NCBI GenBank assembly: GCA_965230065.1
Contig: OZ245942.1
Span: 372,001-436,000, forward strand
Direction of reading: 5' to 3'
Length of the DNA stretch: 64,000 bases
Source of the DNA: G965230065 sp965230065
Lineage (GTDB): Bacteria; Bacteroidota; Bacteroidia; Cytophagales; Cyclobacteriaceae
Positions 36,093 to 46,070 of the stretch are shown here, piece after piece. Position 1 is the stretch's first letter, and the number at the start of each line of letters is the position of its first letter. Under the pieces are notes generated by a model, which was not told the origin of the DNA, made no database searches, and saw only the letters and a list, made by a program, of their open reading frames with translations. The translations under genes were made by a program, and so were the position numbers.

Positions 36093-38477
36093 ATGCTCAA
36101 AAATTACCTGAAAACCGCTTACCGCAATATCCTGAAAAACAAGGTATACGCTATCATCAATGTAGCCGGATTATCCATCGGGATGACGTGCTGTATTTTT
36201 ATTTTCATGTACGTTCACCATGAGCTGAGCCATGACAAATTCCATGAAAAGAAAGAGCGTATCTTCCGGCTGGTGCGTATGTTTGAAAACAAAAATGGGG
36301 AAAACCTGGTGGGCGTCACATCCCCGCCTTATGCCGATGCCCTGGCCAATGATTATCCAGGGCTTATTGCCGAAGCTACACGCTTTCTTCCAAATGACGG
36401 GCTGGTTACGTACAAAGAAAACTCTTTTGTAGAGGAAAAATTCTGCTTCGCTGATGAAAACTTTCTGGAGGTATTCACTTTTCCGCTCGCTCTTGGGAAT
36501 CCGGAAACGGCACTGAGCGGAAAAAACAGCGTGGTCATTACTAAGAAAATGGCAAAAAAGTATTTTGGGGACGAAGATCCGATGGGAAAAGTACTGGAAT
36601 TTGAAAAAAGAGACCAGTTTACCGTAACCGGCATACTGGCAGATGTGCCGGAATACTCCCATATTGATTTTGACTTTATTGCCTCTTTGAAAGTTTATGA
36701 AAACTTCGACTATTTCAGCAATTGGTGGGCTAATTCCCTGCACACCTATGTTTTATTGCCAGAGAATGTAAAACCAGCGACACTGCAATCCCAACTTCCC
36801 GACTTCATAAATAAATACATGGGCGAGGATTTGCGCGAAAAGGGCACACAGATACGCCCGAAGCTTCAACCTCTCTCAGCAATTTATTTTCAAGATAACA
36901 TGATGTTTGACAGGGGCGTGAAGCATGGCAATATCACTTTTGTTTACATTTTTGCCATGGTGGCTTTGTTCATTCTGGTGATAGCCTGTATCAATTTTAT
37001 GAACATGGCTACGGCCCAGTCGGCCAAACGGTCGCTGGAAGTGGGTGTGCGCAAAACGTTGGGTGCATTACGGCAAAGCCTGGTATTACAGTTTATCACC
37101 GAATCGATAGGATTGGCCTTCATTGCCATGCTGGTGGCTATTGTATTGGTGGGGGCTTTGCAGCCATATTTTAACAACCTGGTAGAAGCTTCCCTTTTCT
37201 GGACTTTTGGGGGCGGTACAAGCATCCTGATTTTCTTGCTGATTGTAACTTTTGTAGGTTTACTCGCAGGCAGTTATCCGGCGCTGGTGCTTTCGGCTTT
37301 CCGTCCAGTGGTGGCGTTGAAGGGCAAAAGCAAATCGGGCAGGCAGGCGGTGTGGCTGCGTAAGGGGCTGGTGGTATTTCAGTTTTTCATTTCCATTGTG
37401 CTGATTGTGGCTACGCTGGTGGTTGGACAGCAAACTGAGTTTGTACGCAACAAAACCCTGGGGTACGACAAGGAACACATGCTGGTTGTGTCCGTCAACA
37501 ACCAGGAAATAGAAAACAACCGGGAGCAGTTCAAAGAACAACTTAGGCAAAAATCGCAAATCCTGTCCGTATCCGGCATGTCGGGCGAACCGGGCGGGTT
37601 TCATGACCTTTACGCATTTAAAATAGAAAACCATGAGGAAGAAGTCCATGACCTACGCACCGTTTTCACTGATTACGATTATGTGAAAACCTTCGGATTG
37701 AACATCATAGCAGGGCGCGATTTTTCCCGGGATTTTACCACCGATACACAGGAAGCCGTCATCATCAATGAAGCCGCAACCCGTTTCCTGGGTTGGACTC
37801 CGGAAGAAGCCCTGGGCAAAGAAATCACCAACAAATTCCGCGATTCTATTCCCCACAAAGTAGTGGGTGTAATAGAAGATTTCCATTTCGCCTCTTTGCA
37901 CAACACCATTGACCCCATGGCTATTTCAATTGGGAATGACCAGCGGGTGATTGCCATCAAACTGGCGGCAGGCAATATGCAGGAAGCCGTAGCTACGGTA
38001 GAAGACACCTGGCAACAAGCATCAGCACAGTACCCTTTCGCTTACAATTTTTTGGACGAGGAATATGATAATCTTTACAAAGCCGAACAAAAACAGGGCA
38101 TGCTTTTTCGCCTGTTTGCAGGCCTGGCAATTTTCATTGCCTGCCTGGGTTTGTTTGGGCTGGTAACTTTCACCGCCGAGCAGCGCACCAAAGAAATAGG
38201 CATCCGCAAAGTATTGGGCGCCTCCGTGCCCGGACTGGTGCATTTGCTTTCCAAAGAGTTTACCATCCTGGTGCTGGTGGCACTGGTAGCAGCCGTGCCG
38301 GTAGCCTGGTGGGCCATGGAACGCTGGCTGTCCAACTTTGCCTATCGCATTGATGTAGGCATCTGGATATTTATAGTGGCAGGTATCATTGCTTTGGCTA
38401 TTGCCTGGCTTACGGTGGGCTATCAGTCCATTAGGGCAGCGTTGGCAAATCCGGTGGAATCGTTGAAGGATGAATAA
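36093..38477 (+). CDS. MacB/FtsX-type ABC transporter permease (2 of 3)
   Basis: 794 residues starting MLKNYLKTAYRNILKNKVYA. Same architecture as its neighbours: helix about 20-40, MacB_PCD periplasmic domain, FtsX helices about 280-420 (LEVGVRKTLGALRQSLVLQF), then a second half ending with FtsX (TKEIGIRKVLGASVPGLVHL) and the ANPVESLKDE tail. Probably an envelope permease for peptides, lipids or drugs, or a mechano-transmitting protein; no substrate can be inferred. It is flanked on both sides by inverted copies of a repeat. Confidence 0.9.
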   Translation: MLKNYLKTAYRNILKNKVYAIINVAGLSIGMTCCIFIFMYVHHELSHDKFHEKKERIFRLVRMFENKNGENLVGVTSPPYADALANDYPGLIAEATRFLPNDGLVTYKENSFVEEKFCFADENFLEVFTFPLALGNPETALSGKNSVVITKKMAKKYFGDEDPMGKVLEFEKRDQFTVTGILADVPEYSHIDFDFIASLKVYENFDYFSNWWANSLHTYVLLPENVKPATLQSQLPDFINKYMGEDLREKGTQIRPKLQPLSAIYFQDNMMFDRGVKHGNITFVYIFAMVALFILVIACINFMNMATAQSAKRSLEVGVRKTLGALRQSLVLQFITESIGLAFIAMLVAIVLVGALQPYFNNLVEASLFWTFGGGTSILIFLLIVTFVGLLAGSYPALVLSAFRPVVALKGKSKSGRQAVWLRKGLVVFQFFISIVLIVATLVVGQQTEFVRNKTLGYDKEHMLVVSVNNQEIENNREQFKEQLRQKSQILSVSGMSGEPGGFHDLYAFKIENHEEEVHDLRTVFTDYDYVKTFGLNIIAGRDFSRDFTTDTQEAVIINEAATRFLGWTPEEALGKEITNKFRDSIPHKVVGVIEDFHFASLHNTIDPMAISIGNDQRVIAIKLAAGNMQEAVATVEDTWQQASAQYPFAYNFLDEEYDNLYKAEQKQGMLFRLFAGLAIFIACLGLFGLVTFTAEQRTKEIGIRKVLGASVPGLVHLLSKEFTILVLVALVAAVPVAWWAMERWLSNFAYRIDVGIWIFIVAGIIALAIAWLTVGYQSIRAALANPVESLKDE

Positions 38478-38518
38478 ATGTCTGAATCAGGATGCTCAGG
38501 ATACTTTAGATACTCAGG

Positions 38519-38575
38519 GTTTTTTTATCCTGGCTATCTTATTCATCCTGATTATCCAGACGGTTCGCCGCTGCG
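38519..38575 (-). repeat. Dispersed repeat, copy 2 (inverted)
   Basis: Reverse complement of the copy at 35972-36027: TTTTTTATCCTGGCTATCTT ... CGGTTCGCCGCTG. Lies between permeases 2 and 3. The long inverted pair (about 2.5 kb apart) could support inversion of the intervening gene. Confidence 0.7.
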
Positions 38576-38643
38576 ATGCTGACAGATGCAACCTCTTCAC
38601 CAAAATCAACATCTAAAAAATAACACTATAAACAACACATAAA

Positions 38644-41055
38644 ATGATTAAGAATTACTTAAAAATCACCTTCCGTAACCTGGCTAATCATAAATTTTAC
38701 ACCTTTTTGAATATCCTTGGCCTTAGTATTGGTATTGCCAGTTGTTTGCTCATTTTGTTGTATGTCTTTAACGAAATGACGTATGATACTTTCCATACCA
38801 AAGCCGACCGCATTTACCGTGTAGGGCTGAATGGTAAAATTGCTGACCAGGAAATATTTACCACTAACACAGCCCCGGTGATGGCATTCACCGCCGTACA
38901 GGAATTTCCCGAAGTAGAAAATGCCACCCGGGTTTATGCGCACTGGAATGAATGGGTCGTCCGCTATGGGGAAACAGTAATTACCGAAGAAAAAGTATAT
39001 TTCGCCGACTCCACTTTTTTTGATGTGTTCAGCTTCAAACTGCTGGAGGGCGACCCACAAACGGCATTGGACGAGCCGCATACGTTGGTGCTTACGGAAG
39101 ATATTGCCGAAAAATACTTTGGGGATGAATCCGCCCTGGGAAAAACCCTGCTGCTGGGCAATGACAAAACGCCCCACAAGGTAACCGGGGTAATGGAAAA
39201 CGTGCCGGGCAATTCCCATATTCATTTCAACATGCTGCGCTCCATGGCTTCTTATGAGCAAAGCCGGAGTGAACACTGGCTCAACAATAATACGCTCACC
39301 TATCTCTTACTTCATGAAGGTGCATCCCCTGTGGCGTTGGAAGCTAAATTTCCTGACTTAGTAATAAAATATGTAGGCCCGGAAGTAGAGCAGTTTATGG
39401 GCGTTTCTATGGAATCATTTGGAAATGAAGGGAATAAGTATGGTTTCTTTCTGCAACCTATTCTGGACATTCACCTGCACTCAGATTTAAGGGACGAACC
39501 TGAGCCGGTCGGTGACATCACTTATGTGTATATCTTTGCAGCTATTGGCCTTTTTATTATTTTGCTGGCATGTATCAATTTTATGAACCTGGCTACTGCC
39601 CGCTCGGCCAACCGCGCCAAAGAAGTAGGCATCCGCAAAACTTTAGGCTCATTGCGCATCCATCTGGTGCGGCAGTTCTTAACTGAATCGGTGATACTCA
39701 GCCTGATCGCTACTATTCTCGCTCTGGCAGCCGCCACATTATTACTTGACCCTTTTAATAACATTGCCGGAAAGGAAATATCCAGCAGCCTTTTTGGAAA
39801 GCCCTGGTTCATCTTAAGCCTGATAGGCTTGATACTCGTTGTGGGAATCGTTGCAGGCAGTTACCCTGCATTTTATCTTTCTTCCTTCCGTCCGGTAGAG
39901 GTGTTGAAAGGGAAGCTCAAGGCTGGGATGAAAAGCAGCGGTATCCGAAACATATTGGTGGTTTTTCAGTTTTTTATTTCCATTACGCTGATTATCTGCA
40001 CCCTGCTGGTGTACGAGCAACTGGAATATACCCGCACCAAAAACCTGGGTTTTGAGAAAGAAAATGTAGTGGTGATGAAGGGTCTCTGGCAATTGTCGGA
40101 AGAAAAGCAAAAAACCTTTAAACAAGAACTGGTTAGCCAGTCGCAGGTGGTGAACGCCAGTATTTCTAACCATGTGCCCCCCGGCACCAACAATACCACC
40201 ATTTTCAGAAAGAAAGGTACCGAACAGGACATTCTTATTTCCTGCTACAACGTAGACCATGAGCACCTGCCCACCATGCAAATTGAGTTGCTGGAAGGGC
40301 GCAACTTTTCGCGCGATTTCCCAACAGATACGGCTGCCATACTGCTCAACGAAGCGGCTGTGCGGGAATTTGGCTTTGATGAGCCTTTGAACGAAACTGT
40401 GCTGTTTTTTGGTGGAAGGGAAATGCAGGAATTAAAAGTGATTGGCGTATACAAAGACTTTAATTATGAAAGTTTGCGCAATGAAATAAACCCACTGGGC
40501 CTCATGCTCACTACCCGTGGCGGTAATTTGTCGGTAAGAATCGCTTCAGGTGATGTAAACGAAACACTACAGATCATTGAAGGTAAGTGGTCAAATTACG
40601 CCCCCGGCGAGCCTTTTCAATATACTTTCCTGGACGAAGATTACGATGCTCTTTTCCGGGCCGAACAGCGGTTGGGTAAAGTTTTCTCTATTTTCACCGG
40701 ACTGGCCATCATCGTGGCCTGCCTCGGGTTGCTGGGCTTAGCGGCTTTTATGGCCGAGCAGCGCACCAAAGAAATTGGCATCCGTAAAGTGATGGGCGCC
40801 TCGGTAGCCAGCGTAATGCTGCTGCTGTCCAAAGATTTTACCAAGCTGGTGGTTATTGCCTTCGTCTTGTCAATTCCCGTAGCGTATTTCATCATGGATT
40901 ACTGGCTGGAAGGATTTGCTTTCCGCATCGCCATTGGGCCGGGTATTTTCATTCTGTCAGGTTTGTCTGCATTGCTCATCGCCTGGCTTACGGTAAGTTG
41001 GCAGTCGGCCAAAGCGGCTACGGCCAATCCGGTGAAATCGTTGCGGTCTGAGTGA
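38644..41055 (+). CDS. MacB/FtsX-type ABC transporter permease (3 of 3)
   Basis: 803 residues starting MIKNYLKITFRNLANHKFYT. Domain order equals the two upstream paralogues, with FtsX signatures AKEVGIRKTLGSLRIHLVRQ and TKEIGIRKVMGASVASVMLL, ending ANPVKSLRSE. The mid region has diverged, so the duplications are not recent. All three genes are separated by more than 130 bp with repeats, so they may be transcribed separately. Confidence 0.9.
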   Translation: MIKNYLKITFRNLANHKFYTFLNILGLSIGIASCLLILLYVFNEMTYDTFHTKADRIYRVGLNGKIADQEIFTTNTAPVMAFTAVQEFPEVENATRVYAHWNEWVVRYGETVITEEKVYFADSTFFDVFSFKLLEGDPQTALDEPHTLVLTEDIAEKYFGDESALGKTLLLGNDKTPHKVTGVMENVPGNSHIHFNMLRSMASYEQSRSEHWLNNNTLTYLLLHEGASPVALEAKFPDLVIKYVGPEVEQFMGVSMESFGNEGNKYGFFLQPILDIHLHSDLRDEPEPVGDITYVYIFAAIGLFIILLACINFMNLATARSANRAKEVGIRKTLGSLRIHLVRQFLTESVILSLIATILALAAATLLLDPFNNIAGKEISSSLFGKPWFILSLIGLILVVGIVAGSYPAFYLSSFRPVEVLKGKLKAGMKSSGIRNILVVFQFFISITLIICTLLVYEQLEYTRTKNLGFEKENVVVMKGLWQLSEEKQKTFKQELVSQSQVVNASISNHVPPGTNNTTIFRKKGTEQDILISCYNVDHEHLPTMQIELLEGRNFSRDFPTDTAAILLNEAAVREFGFDEPLNETVLFFGGREMQELKVIGVYKDFNYESLRNEINPLGLMLTTRGGNLSVRIASGDVNETLQIIEGKWSNYAPGEPFQYTFLDEDYDALFRAEQRLGKVFSIFTGLAIIVACLGLLGLAAFMAEQRTKEIGIRKVMGASVASVMLLLSKDFTKLVVIAFVLSIPVAYFIMDYWLEGFAFRIAIGPGIFILSGLSALLIAWLTVSWQSAKAATANPVKSLRSE

Positions 41056-41115
41056 GTTCAATGAGCAATTAACAGAGGGCAATGAACAATTAGAAATGAA
41101 ACTCTCCCCGCTCCC

Positions 41116-41217
41116 CCGGTCTGTGTCGCACAGACCGGAAGTCAGCGTGCTGGCCTGTGCGACACAGCCAGGGAGATGGAGCTCCCTGTCGTGCAAAACG
41201 AAGCACAGACAGGGAGC
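41116..41217. repeat. Cluster of three hairpins downstream of permease 3
   Basis: Hairpin 1 (41116-41138) is CCGGTCTGTG-TCG-CACAGACCGG; the identical 23-mer occurs at 52765-52787. Hairpin 2 (41150-41171) is CTGGCCTGTG-CGA-CACAGCCAG, related to 52801-52822 and 56030-56050. Hairpin 3 (41181-41217) has GCTCCCTGTC/GACAGGGAGC arms. Looks like a REP-like dispersed palindromic element lying between convergent genes. Confidence 0.75.
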
Positions 41218-41249
41218 AGTAGTATTAAAGTTATTTTATAGCTTTTGTA

Positions 41250-42716
41250 TTACACCTCCCACCCTTTTCTGTAGGTTCTGCCTACAAATTGGTTGGCCGC
41301 TTCCAGGTTGGTGATTTTCATGTTTTCACCGTCCCATAATAGTTTTTTGCGGGCATAAAAATCCATTTTTCCTTTGCTGTCTTCTTTTCTCAGCATATAA
41401 GAGCGAATAGCCAGGTTGCCCATCAAAACGGTTTCGGTCATAGGCCCGGCATAATCAAAAGAAGAGGTTAACGCCTTGTGTTCCGGGCTGTTGAAACCTG
41501 CTTTACAGGCATCTACCCATTTGCGCTGGTGGCCATACTCTGGCTCATCATTCTTTTCTACTTCCGGTCCAAACTCTGTGGTTCCGTCATTCAGGTACAA
41601 TTTGGGCATCAGGGGAGAGCTGTCGTTGATATTGGTAGAAATAAGCCCTTTTTCCCCGATAATCAATACGCCATTGGCACTATTGGCCCCGCCAATATCC
41701 TGATTGGCAGGAATAATTTCAGGGTGGGAAGGCCTGATACCACCATCACTCCAGGTCATTTCTATGGGAGATTTACTTTTATCAGTAGCCCCAAAATGCA
41801 GGGTGATGAAAGAAGAAGGCGGGCACCCTTCCGGATGATAATCGGCCGTCCACATTTGGGAGTATACCGAAGCCACGCTGCATTCCGCGTCTGTAGGATA
41901 TTTCAGCCCCAATGTCCTGAAAGGAATGTCTATCAAATGGCAGCCTACATCGCCTAATGCACCTGTACCATAGTCCCACCAGCCTCTCCAGTTGAAGGGG
42001 TGTATATTGGGCGTATAGGGTTTATATTCGGCCGGGCCTAACCAAAGGTTCCAGTCTAAATCTTTAGGCTTCAGGCTTTCATCAGGTTTTGGCATGGCAC
42101 CGCCCTGGGGCCAAACCGGGCGGTTTGTCCAAACCTCCACTTTTGATATGTTGCCCAGCACACCGGAATCCACCCATTTTTGCACCATATCCAGCAGCGG
42201 GTTTGAGCCACCCTGGTTGCCCATTTGGCTGACAATTTTGTTGTTTCTTGCCATTTCGGTAAGCAAACGGGCTTCACGGATGTTGTGGGTTAGTGGCTTC
42301 TGTACATACACATGTTTTCCCCTTTCCATGGCATAGGCGGCGGCAGGACCATGCACATGATCGGGCGTGGAGATGGTAACCGCGTCAATGTCTTTTTCCT
42401 TGTCCAGCATCTCCCGGTAATCAGCATATAATTTTGCCTTGGGAAATGACTCCACTGAGCTTGACGCTGAGCCGGAGAAGTCTACGTCGCAAAGGGCAAC
42501 GACCCTTTCCCGCCCTTTTACGGAAGCATGCATAATATCGCTCCTGCCTTTCCCGCCTGCACCAATGGCGGCCAAATTTAGTTGATCAGAGGGGGCCGTA
42601 AAGCCGACACCGCCCAATACATGCCTGGGCACAAAAAATATGGAAGACGCGATGGCCCCATTTTTAATAAATGATCGGCGAGAGGTGTTTGATGGTTTCT
42701 TTTGTTGTTTTTTCAT
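41250..42716 (-). CDS. TAT-exported Gfo/Idh/MocA-family oxidoreductase
   Basis: 488 residues. A twin-arginine signal is present (NTSRRSFIKNGAIASSIFFV). The Rossmann domain follows (LAAIGAGGKGRSDIM, then VALCDVDF), with the region that usually reads EKP being VQKPLTHN. The C-terminal half is the bacterial oxidoreductase-type domain (NWRGWWDYGTGALGDVGCHL). NAD(P)-dependent sugar dehydrogenases of this type act in the periplasm on sugars or glycosides, with the cofactor bound before export; the substrate here is unknown. It stands alone but lies near the sugar locus at 46-56 kb. Confidence 0.9.
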   Translation of the reverse strand: MKKQQKKPSNTSRRSFIKNGAIASSIFFVPRHVLGGVGFTAPSDQLNLAAIGAGGKGRSDIMHASVKGRERVVALCDVDFSGSASSSVESFPKAKLYADYREMLDKEKDIDAVTISTPDHVHGPAAAYAMERGKHVYVQKPLTHNIREARLLTEMARNNKIVSQMGNQGGSNPLLDMVQKWVDSGVLGNISKVEVWTNRPVWPQGGAMPKPDESLKPKDLDWNLWLGPAEYKPYTPNIHPFNWRGWWDYGTGALGDVGCHLIDIPFRTLGLKYPTDAECSVASVYSQMWTADYHPEGCPPSSFITLHFGATDKSKSPIEMTWSDGGIRPSHPEIIPANQDIGGANSANGVLIIGEKGLISTNINDSSPLMPKLYLNDGTTEFGPEVEKNDEPEYGHQRKWVDACKAGFNSPEHKALTSSFDYAGPMTETVLMGNLAIRSYMLRKEDSKGKMDFYARKKLLWDGENMKITNLEAANQFVGRTYRKGWEV

Positions 42717-42845
42717 GGTGTGGGTTAAATTTTATTACTTGTGTTAAAATGTATGTTGAACTGATTTTCAACCTTTTAAAGTTAGCAAATGTGAGCTAAT
42801 TATTGGCTACAGCCGAAGGGGTTTCGTGAAAAATCGAAAAAAATA

Positions 42846-44354
42846 TCAATTCCCAATATGGCTAACCTCTTCACTATCAACTTTTCGTGCACGCTCAAAA
42901 GAAGGAAGTGCTGCGTTCGTTCGTACTTGTTCTAGCCAAAAAACGCCATCATAGGGAACAGAATTGCCACGGGTACCTACAAAATCCATATCTCCGTCCT
43001 TGTCCATATCCCTGACAATAAACTTATCAAACATTCCTCTTTTTCTTCGGGATATATCGTGCCGTTTCCAGGGCTGCTTGAGGTCTCCGGGGTGTTCAAA
43101 CCAGGCCAGGCGGCCCAATGCATCCGTGGGCTTTACTTCCCCATCCTCCGCCCTCGCTCCCTGACTGTAACTACCAGCCATGATATCCGGCAACCTATCT
43201 CCATTGATATCACCAAGCACAAAACCAACCAGGGATTCCGGGTACATATCTCCTACGGAATGCACCACCCACGTATCTTCAGGGTGAAGAGGTTGCTCGA
43301 GCCAAATCAGATAAGTAAAAAGGAATTCTGCCAGGAGGATGTCCAGGCGACCATCCTGATTAAAATCATAAAAATCCATATTGAAGCCACTGGTAAAAGT
43401 TTCTTCCCAATCTTTAAAGGTAGCCGTGCGTTTTTCTACAGGGGTAACGGTTTCGGCTACTTTGATCGGATGCTCCCGGAAGGAAATAGGGTCAGTACCC
43501 AGGTTTTCAAACCAATAGATTTTCCCCTGTCCCCTTGAGCCTCCTATGATGTCCAGGTCACCATCCTGATCCAGGTCTACAGGCTGGGAATTGATAGGAA
43601 TCTTTACTCTTTTCAGTTCATGTTCTGTCCAGGCTTCATCTTGTAAAGGGTCTCCTTTGACCTCGAACCAGGAGATAGGGTTGGGTGGCCCTTCCATACC
43701 CGGCGTTTGTTTTCCCTTATTGGGGGCAGTTACTTCCGGACGGCCATCCTGATTAAAATCAGCAAAAAATACCCTGATAAAAGAGCCTCTATTTTTGGTA
43801 ATAGAAGGTATCAATCGCTCCCACTGGGTAGTTCGGATAGCTTTGCCCGGATTTTGAAAATAGATCAAATGAGCCAGTTCGCAAGCAGCCATAATATCCG
43901 GATACCCATCTCCATTGAGGTCATCTACCGCTACATCTTCTGGTGCTCCGGCCTCCGCCCCTTCAGCCAGGGTTACCAACTCCCATTGATCCGGATCCTG
44001 ACTGCCAAAGGCAATGCGAATATGTCCTTCAGGTACTCCGTCATATTCTGTATCCGATTCGTGGACGGAAATGATATCCTCAAACCCATCCAGGTCCAGG
44101 TCTGCCATCACCAGGCCGTCACTGCCACTGATGGCTACTCCGGAAATGGACACATCGTCGATGAGATGCTCTTTCCAGGAAATAAATTCACCCTGTGGTG
44201 TCCGGGCCTGGGTAGGAGTAGCAGCAAAGGTATTCGGCTGTACTTCTTGCTGCGACGCTTGCGTACTTGAACCATTACAAGACCCTGTTAGTAAAGGAAG
44301 TAACAGGATAAACTTATCTAAGAAACTTCTTACCGGAAAGCTATACTTATCCAT
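42846..44354 (-). CDS. FG-GAP/VCBS repeat lipoprotein
   Basis: 502 residues from ATG 44354 (MDKYSFPVRSFLDKFILLLP); the lipobox is LLTGSC. FG-GAP blades with Ca-binding loops: DLDLDGFEDIIS, DLNGDGYPDIMA, DFNQDGRPEVTA, DLDQDGDLDIIG, DFNQDGRLDILL, DINGDRLPDIMA, DMDKDGDMDFVG. This suggests a seven-bladed beta-propeller on the cell surface. No UnbV domain is present, unlike the giant paralogues at 14-20 kb. Role unknown; possibly carbohydrate or protein binding. The longer frame from 44459 lacks a sensible signal peptide start. Confidence 0.85.
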   Translation of the reverse strand: MDKYSFPVRSFLDKFILLLPLLTGSCNGSSTQASQQEVQPNTFAATPTQARTPQGEFISWKEHLIDDVSISGVAISGSDGLVMADLDLDGFEDIISVHESDTEYDGVPEGHIRIAFGSQDPDQWELVTLAEGAEAGAPEDVAVDDLNGDGYPDIMAACELAHLIYFQNPGKAIRTTQWERLIPSITKNRGSFIRVFFADFNQDGRPEVTAPNKGKQTPGMEGPPNPISWFEVKGDPLQDEAWTEHELKRVKIPINSQPVDLDQDGDLDIIGGSRGQGKIYWFENLGTDPISFREHPIKVAETVTPVEKRTATFKDWEETFTSGFNMDFYDFNQDGRLDILLAEFLFTYLIWLEQPLHPEDTWVVHSVGDMYPESLVGFVLGDINGDRLPDIMAGSYSQGARAEDGEVKPTDALGRLAWFEHPGDLKQPWKRHDISRRKRGMFDKFIVRDMDKDGDMDFVGTRGNSVPYDGVFWLEQVRTNAALPSFERARKVDSEEVSHIGN

Positions 44355-44475
44355 AGAATAATTGCCTGGTTTTATATGGTACAGGAAATTTACTAAAAAA
44401 ATAATGGGATATGTAACCTTTTTTGGTTTACGGCAATCAAAGAGATACTTATTATTCACAATTAAACTTTAGAAT

Positions 44476-44817
44476 ATGCTTATAGGTATTGTATTCGTCG
44501 CCACCGTTTTAATTATTGCCCTCTTTTTTGCCTGGTTTTTCCGTCAGCAAGCCATAAACAAGGAACGGCTCATTTTGATTGAAAAAGGAGAAAATCTTGA
44601 TGAACTCTTTGATAAAAAGGAGAAAAGGTCTTCTTTCCCCTGGTTAAAGCTGGGAATACTAATCACAGGCTTGAGCATTGGATTTTTAGGACAAGGCTTC
44701 CTGGTAAATAAGAATGTTACAGGTAATGAACCTTTATATCTTTTTGTTCTTGGGTTTTGTGGAGGAGTATCCATGATCATTGCTCATTATGTGGATAAGC
44801 GTCAAAAGAAAGAATGA
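44476..44817 (+). CDS. DUF6249-like membrane protein, first gene of sigma-factor operon
   Basis: 113 residues with three hydrophobic helices: 4-25, about 55-75 and about 85-105. Between helices 1 and 2 there is a charged loop with ERLILIEKGENLDELF, a pattern of DUF6249-type proteins that accompany ECF sigma factors in Bacteroidota. Only 4 bp separate its stop from the sigma-factor ATG. It may be part of the membrane sensing of the operon; this is inferred from position. Confidence 0.65.
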   Translation: MLIGIVFVATVLIIALFFAWFFRQQAINKERLILIEKGENLDELFDKKEKRSSFPWLKLGILITGLSIGFLGQGFLVNKNVTGNEPLYLFVLGFCGGVSMIIAHYVDKRQKKE

Positions 44818-44821
44818 GCGC

Positions 44822-45364
44822 ATGGAGGACTCACACATTGAAAAAGTATGCAATGGAGATACAGAAGCTTTTCGGTATTTTATCACAACCTACAAAGACA
44901 TGGCCTTTACCGTAGCGGTATCTGTGGTGAAAGATGAGTACTATGCAGAAGAAGTAGTGCAGGATGCCTTTCTGAAGGCATTCAAAGGATTAAAGTCATT
45001 CAACAGGAAAGCTAAGTTCAGCACCTGGTTTTATCGCATCGTTATCAATGAAGCTTTCATGCGGCTGAAAAAAATGAAGAAAGAAATTGTATCCTTTGTA
45101 CCCGAATACGAGCAAGGGCATACAGAAGATCATGTACTTTCATCCTTATCCGTAGATGAGCAACGGCATTGTATCAACGAGGCGCTGAAAAAACTACCTC
45201 CCAAAGAAAGCCTGGCACTACGGTTGTTTTATCTGCAAGAAGCAAGCATCAAAGAGATGGGTGAGATGACAGGCTGGTCTGCTTCCAACATAAAAGTGAT
45301 ATTACATCGTGCCCGTAAGAAAATGCAAACCGTATTGCAGCAAGTCATAAAATCGGAACTATAA
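44822..45364 (+). CDS. ECF RNA polymerase sigma factor
   Basis: 180 residues from ATG 44822 (MEDSHIEKVCNGDTEAFRYF). Region 2 is YYAEEVVQDAFLKAFKGLKS followed by STWFYRIVINEAFMRLKK. Region 4 has CINEALKKLPPKESLALRLF and the helix-turn-helix SIKEMGEMTGWSASNIKVIL then HRARKKM. It redirects RNA polymerase to a stress or envelope regulon. Flanked by two membrane-protein genes in one operon, one of which (45376) may hold it inactive. An upstream ATG at 44780 overlaps the previous gene and is not preferred. Confidence 0.92.
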   Translation: MEDSHIEKVCNGDTEAFRYFITTYKDMAFTVAVSVVKDEYYAEEVVQDAFLKAFKGLKSFNRKAKFSTWFYRIVINEAFMRLKKMKKEIVSFVPEYEQGHTEDHVLSSLSVDEQRHCINEALKKLPPKESLALRLFYLQEASIKEMGEMTGWSASNIKVILHRARKKMQTVLQQVIKSEL

Positions 45365-45375
45365 AAATAGAATGT

Positions 45376-45717
45376 ATGGAAAACTTTAAAGATAACGACA
45401 AGGCGTTTTATCAACTCATGCAGCAAAGTAGGTTACACATGCCTTTTTCCGATTTTGAAGACAAAACAATGCAGAAAATTTATCAGGAGGAACGACACAA
45501 AAAATCTATTTCTCAGGATATAAAACTTTCTACTTTTTTCTTTATCATCGGTACTGCATTTGGTATTTTGGTTTCCATCTTATTACCAAAATTAGAAGGA
45601 AGCTTTTTGGGCATTTCTCCTGATAAGCTCTTGCTTCCATTTCAGGTAATATTCATTGTTTTATTGCTTACCCAGTTAGAAAGTCTGGTAAAATTGATAA
45701 AACGACAGATACAATAA
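45376..45717 (+). CDS. Membrane protein, possible anti-sigma factor
   Basis: 113 residues: a soluble N-terminal region of about 50 residues (FEDKTMQKIYQEERHKKSIS), then two membrane helices (about 55-75 TFFFIIGTAFGILVSILL and about 88-105). A cytoplasmic segment followed by membrane helices, 11 bp behind an ECF sigma gene, is the usual layout for an anti-sigma factor, but no ZAS or FecR motif is visible. Call by context. Confidence 0.6.
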   Translation: MENFKDNDKAFYQLMQQSRLHMPFSDFEDKTMQKIYQEERHKKSISQDIKLSTFFFIIGTAFGILVSILLPKLEGSFLGISPDKLLLPFQVIFIVLLLTQLESLVKLIKRQIQ

Positions 45718-45809
45718 AGCCCCGCAGACAATTCATAAAATCGTCGTATTTCTACAAGACTGTCCCAGTAGCAATAAGTAAGATCGGGGAAGTTATGCTT
45801 CCAGCATAT

Positions 45810-46070
45810 TTAGCCCAAAAGCTTGTCAGTACCCTGGGTAACGCTGCGGCTTACCAGCACATTGGTTACACCCACCAATACTCCGGTAGCCACGGTCCAG
45901 GCCAGAGCATCTTTCCATGAAATTTCTTTGTCAGCCGGATCCGAAGGAGGCTCATCATCGGTTACTTTTACCCATACTTTTTCTATCAGTTTGCGGGTAA
46001 GAAAGGCACTTAGCATGGTAGCACCCGCCACAATTGCTCCTTGAATTTTTTCTTTGTCGTCGTTACTCAT
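45810..46070 (-). CDS. DUF4235 family membrane protein
   Basis: 86 residues with two hydrophobic segments (AIVAGATMLSAFLTRKLIEK and WTVATGVLVGVTNVLVSR) and a short linker rich in Asp/Pro. Matches the general pattern of DUF4235: helix, KvW linker, helix, arginine near the end. Function unknown. Convergent with the sigma-factor operon. Confidence 0.7.
   Translation of the reverse strand: MSNDDKEKIQGAIVAGATMLSAFLTRKLIEKVWVKVTDDEPPSDPADKEISWKDALAWTVATGVLVGVTNVLVSRSVTQGTDKLLG

Noticed and set aside
33565..41055. Three permeases as cell-division FtsX
   Set aside because: They are about 800 residues with two FtsX domains and MacB periplasmic domains; the true FtsX is the 306-residue gene at 62520.
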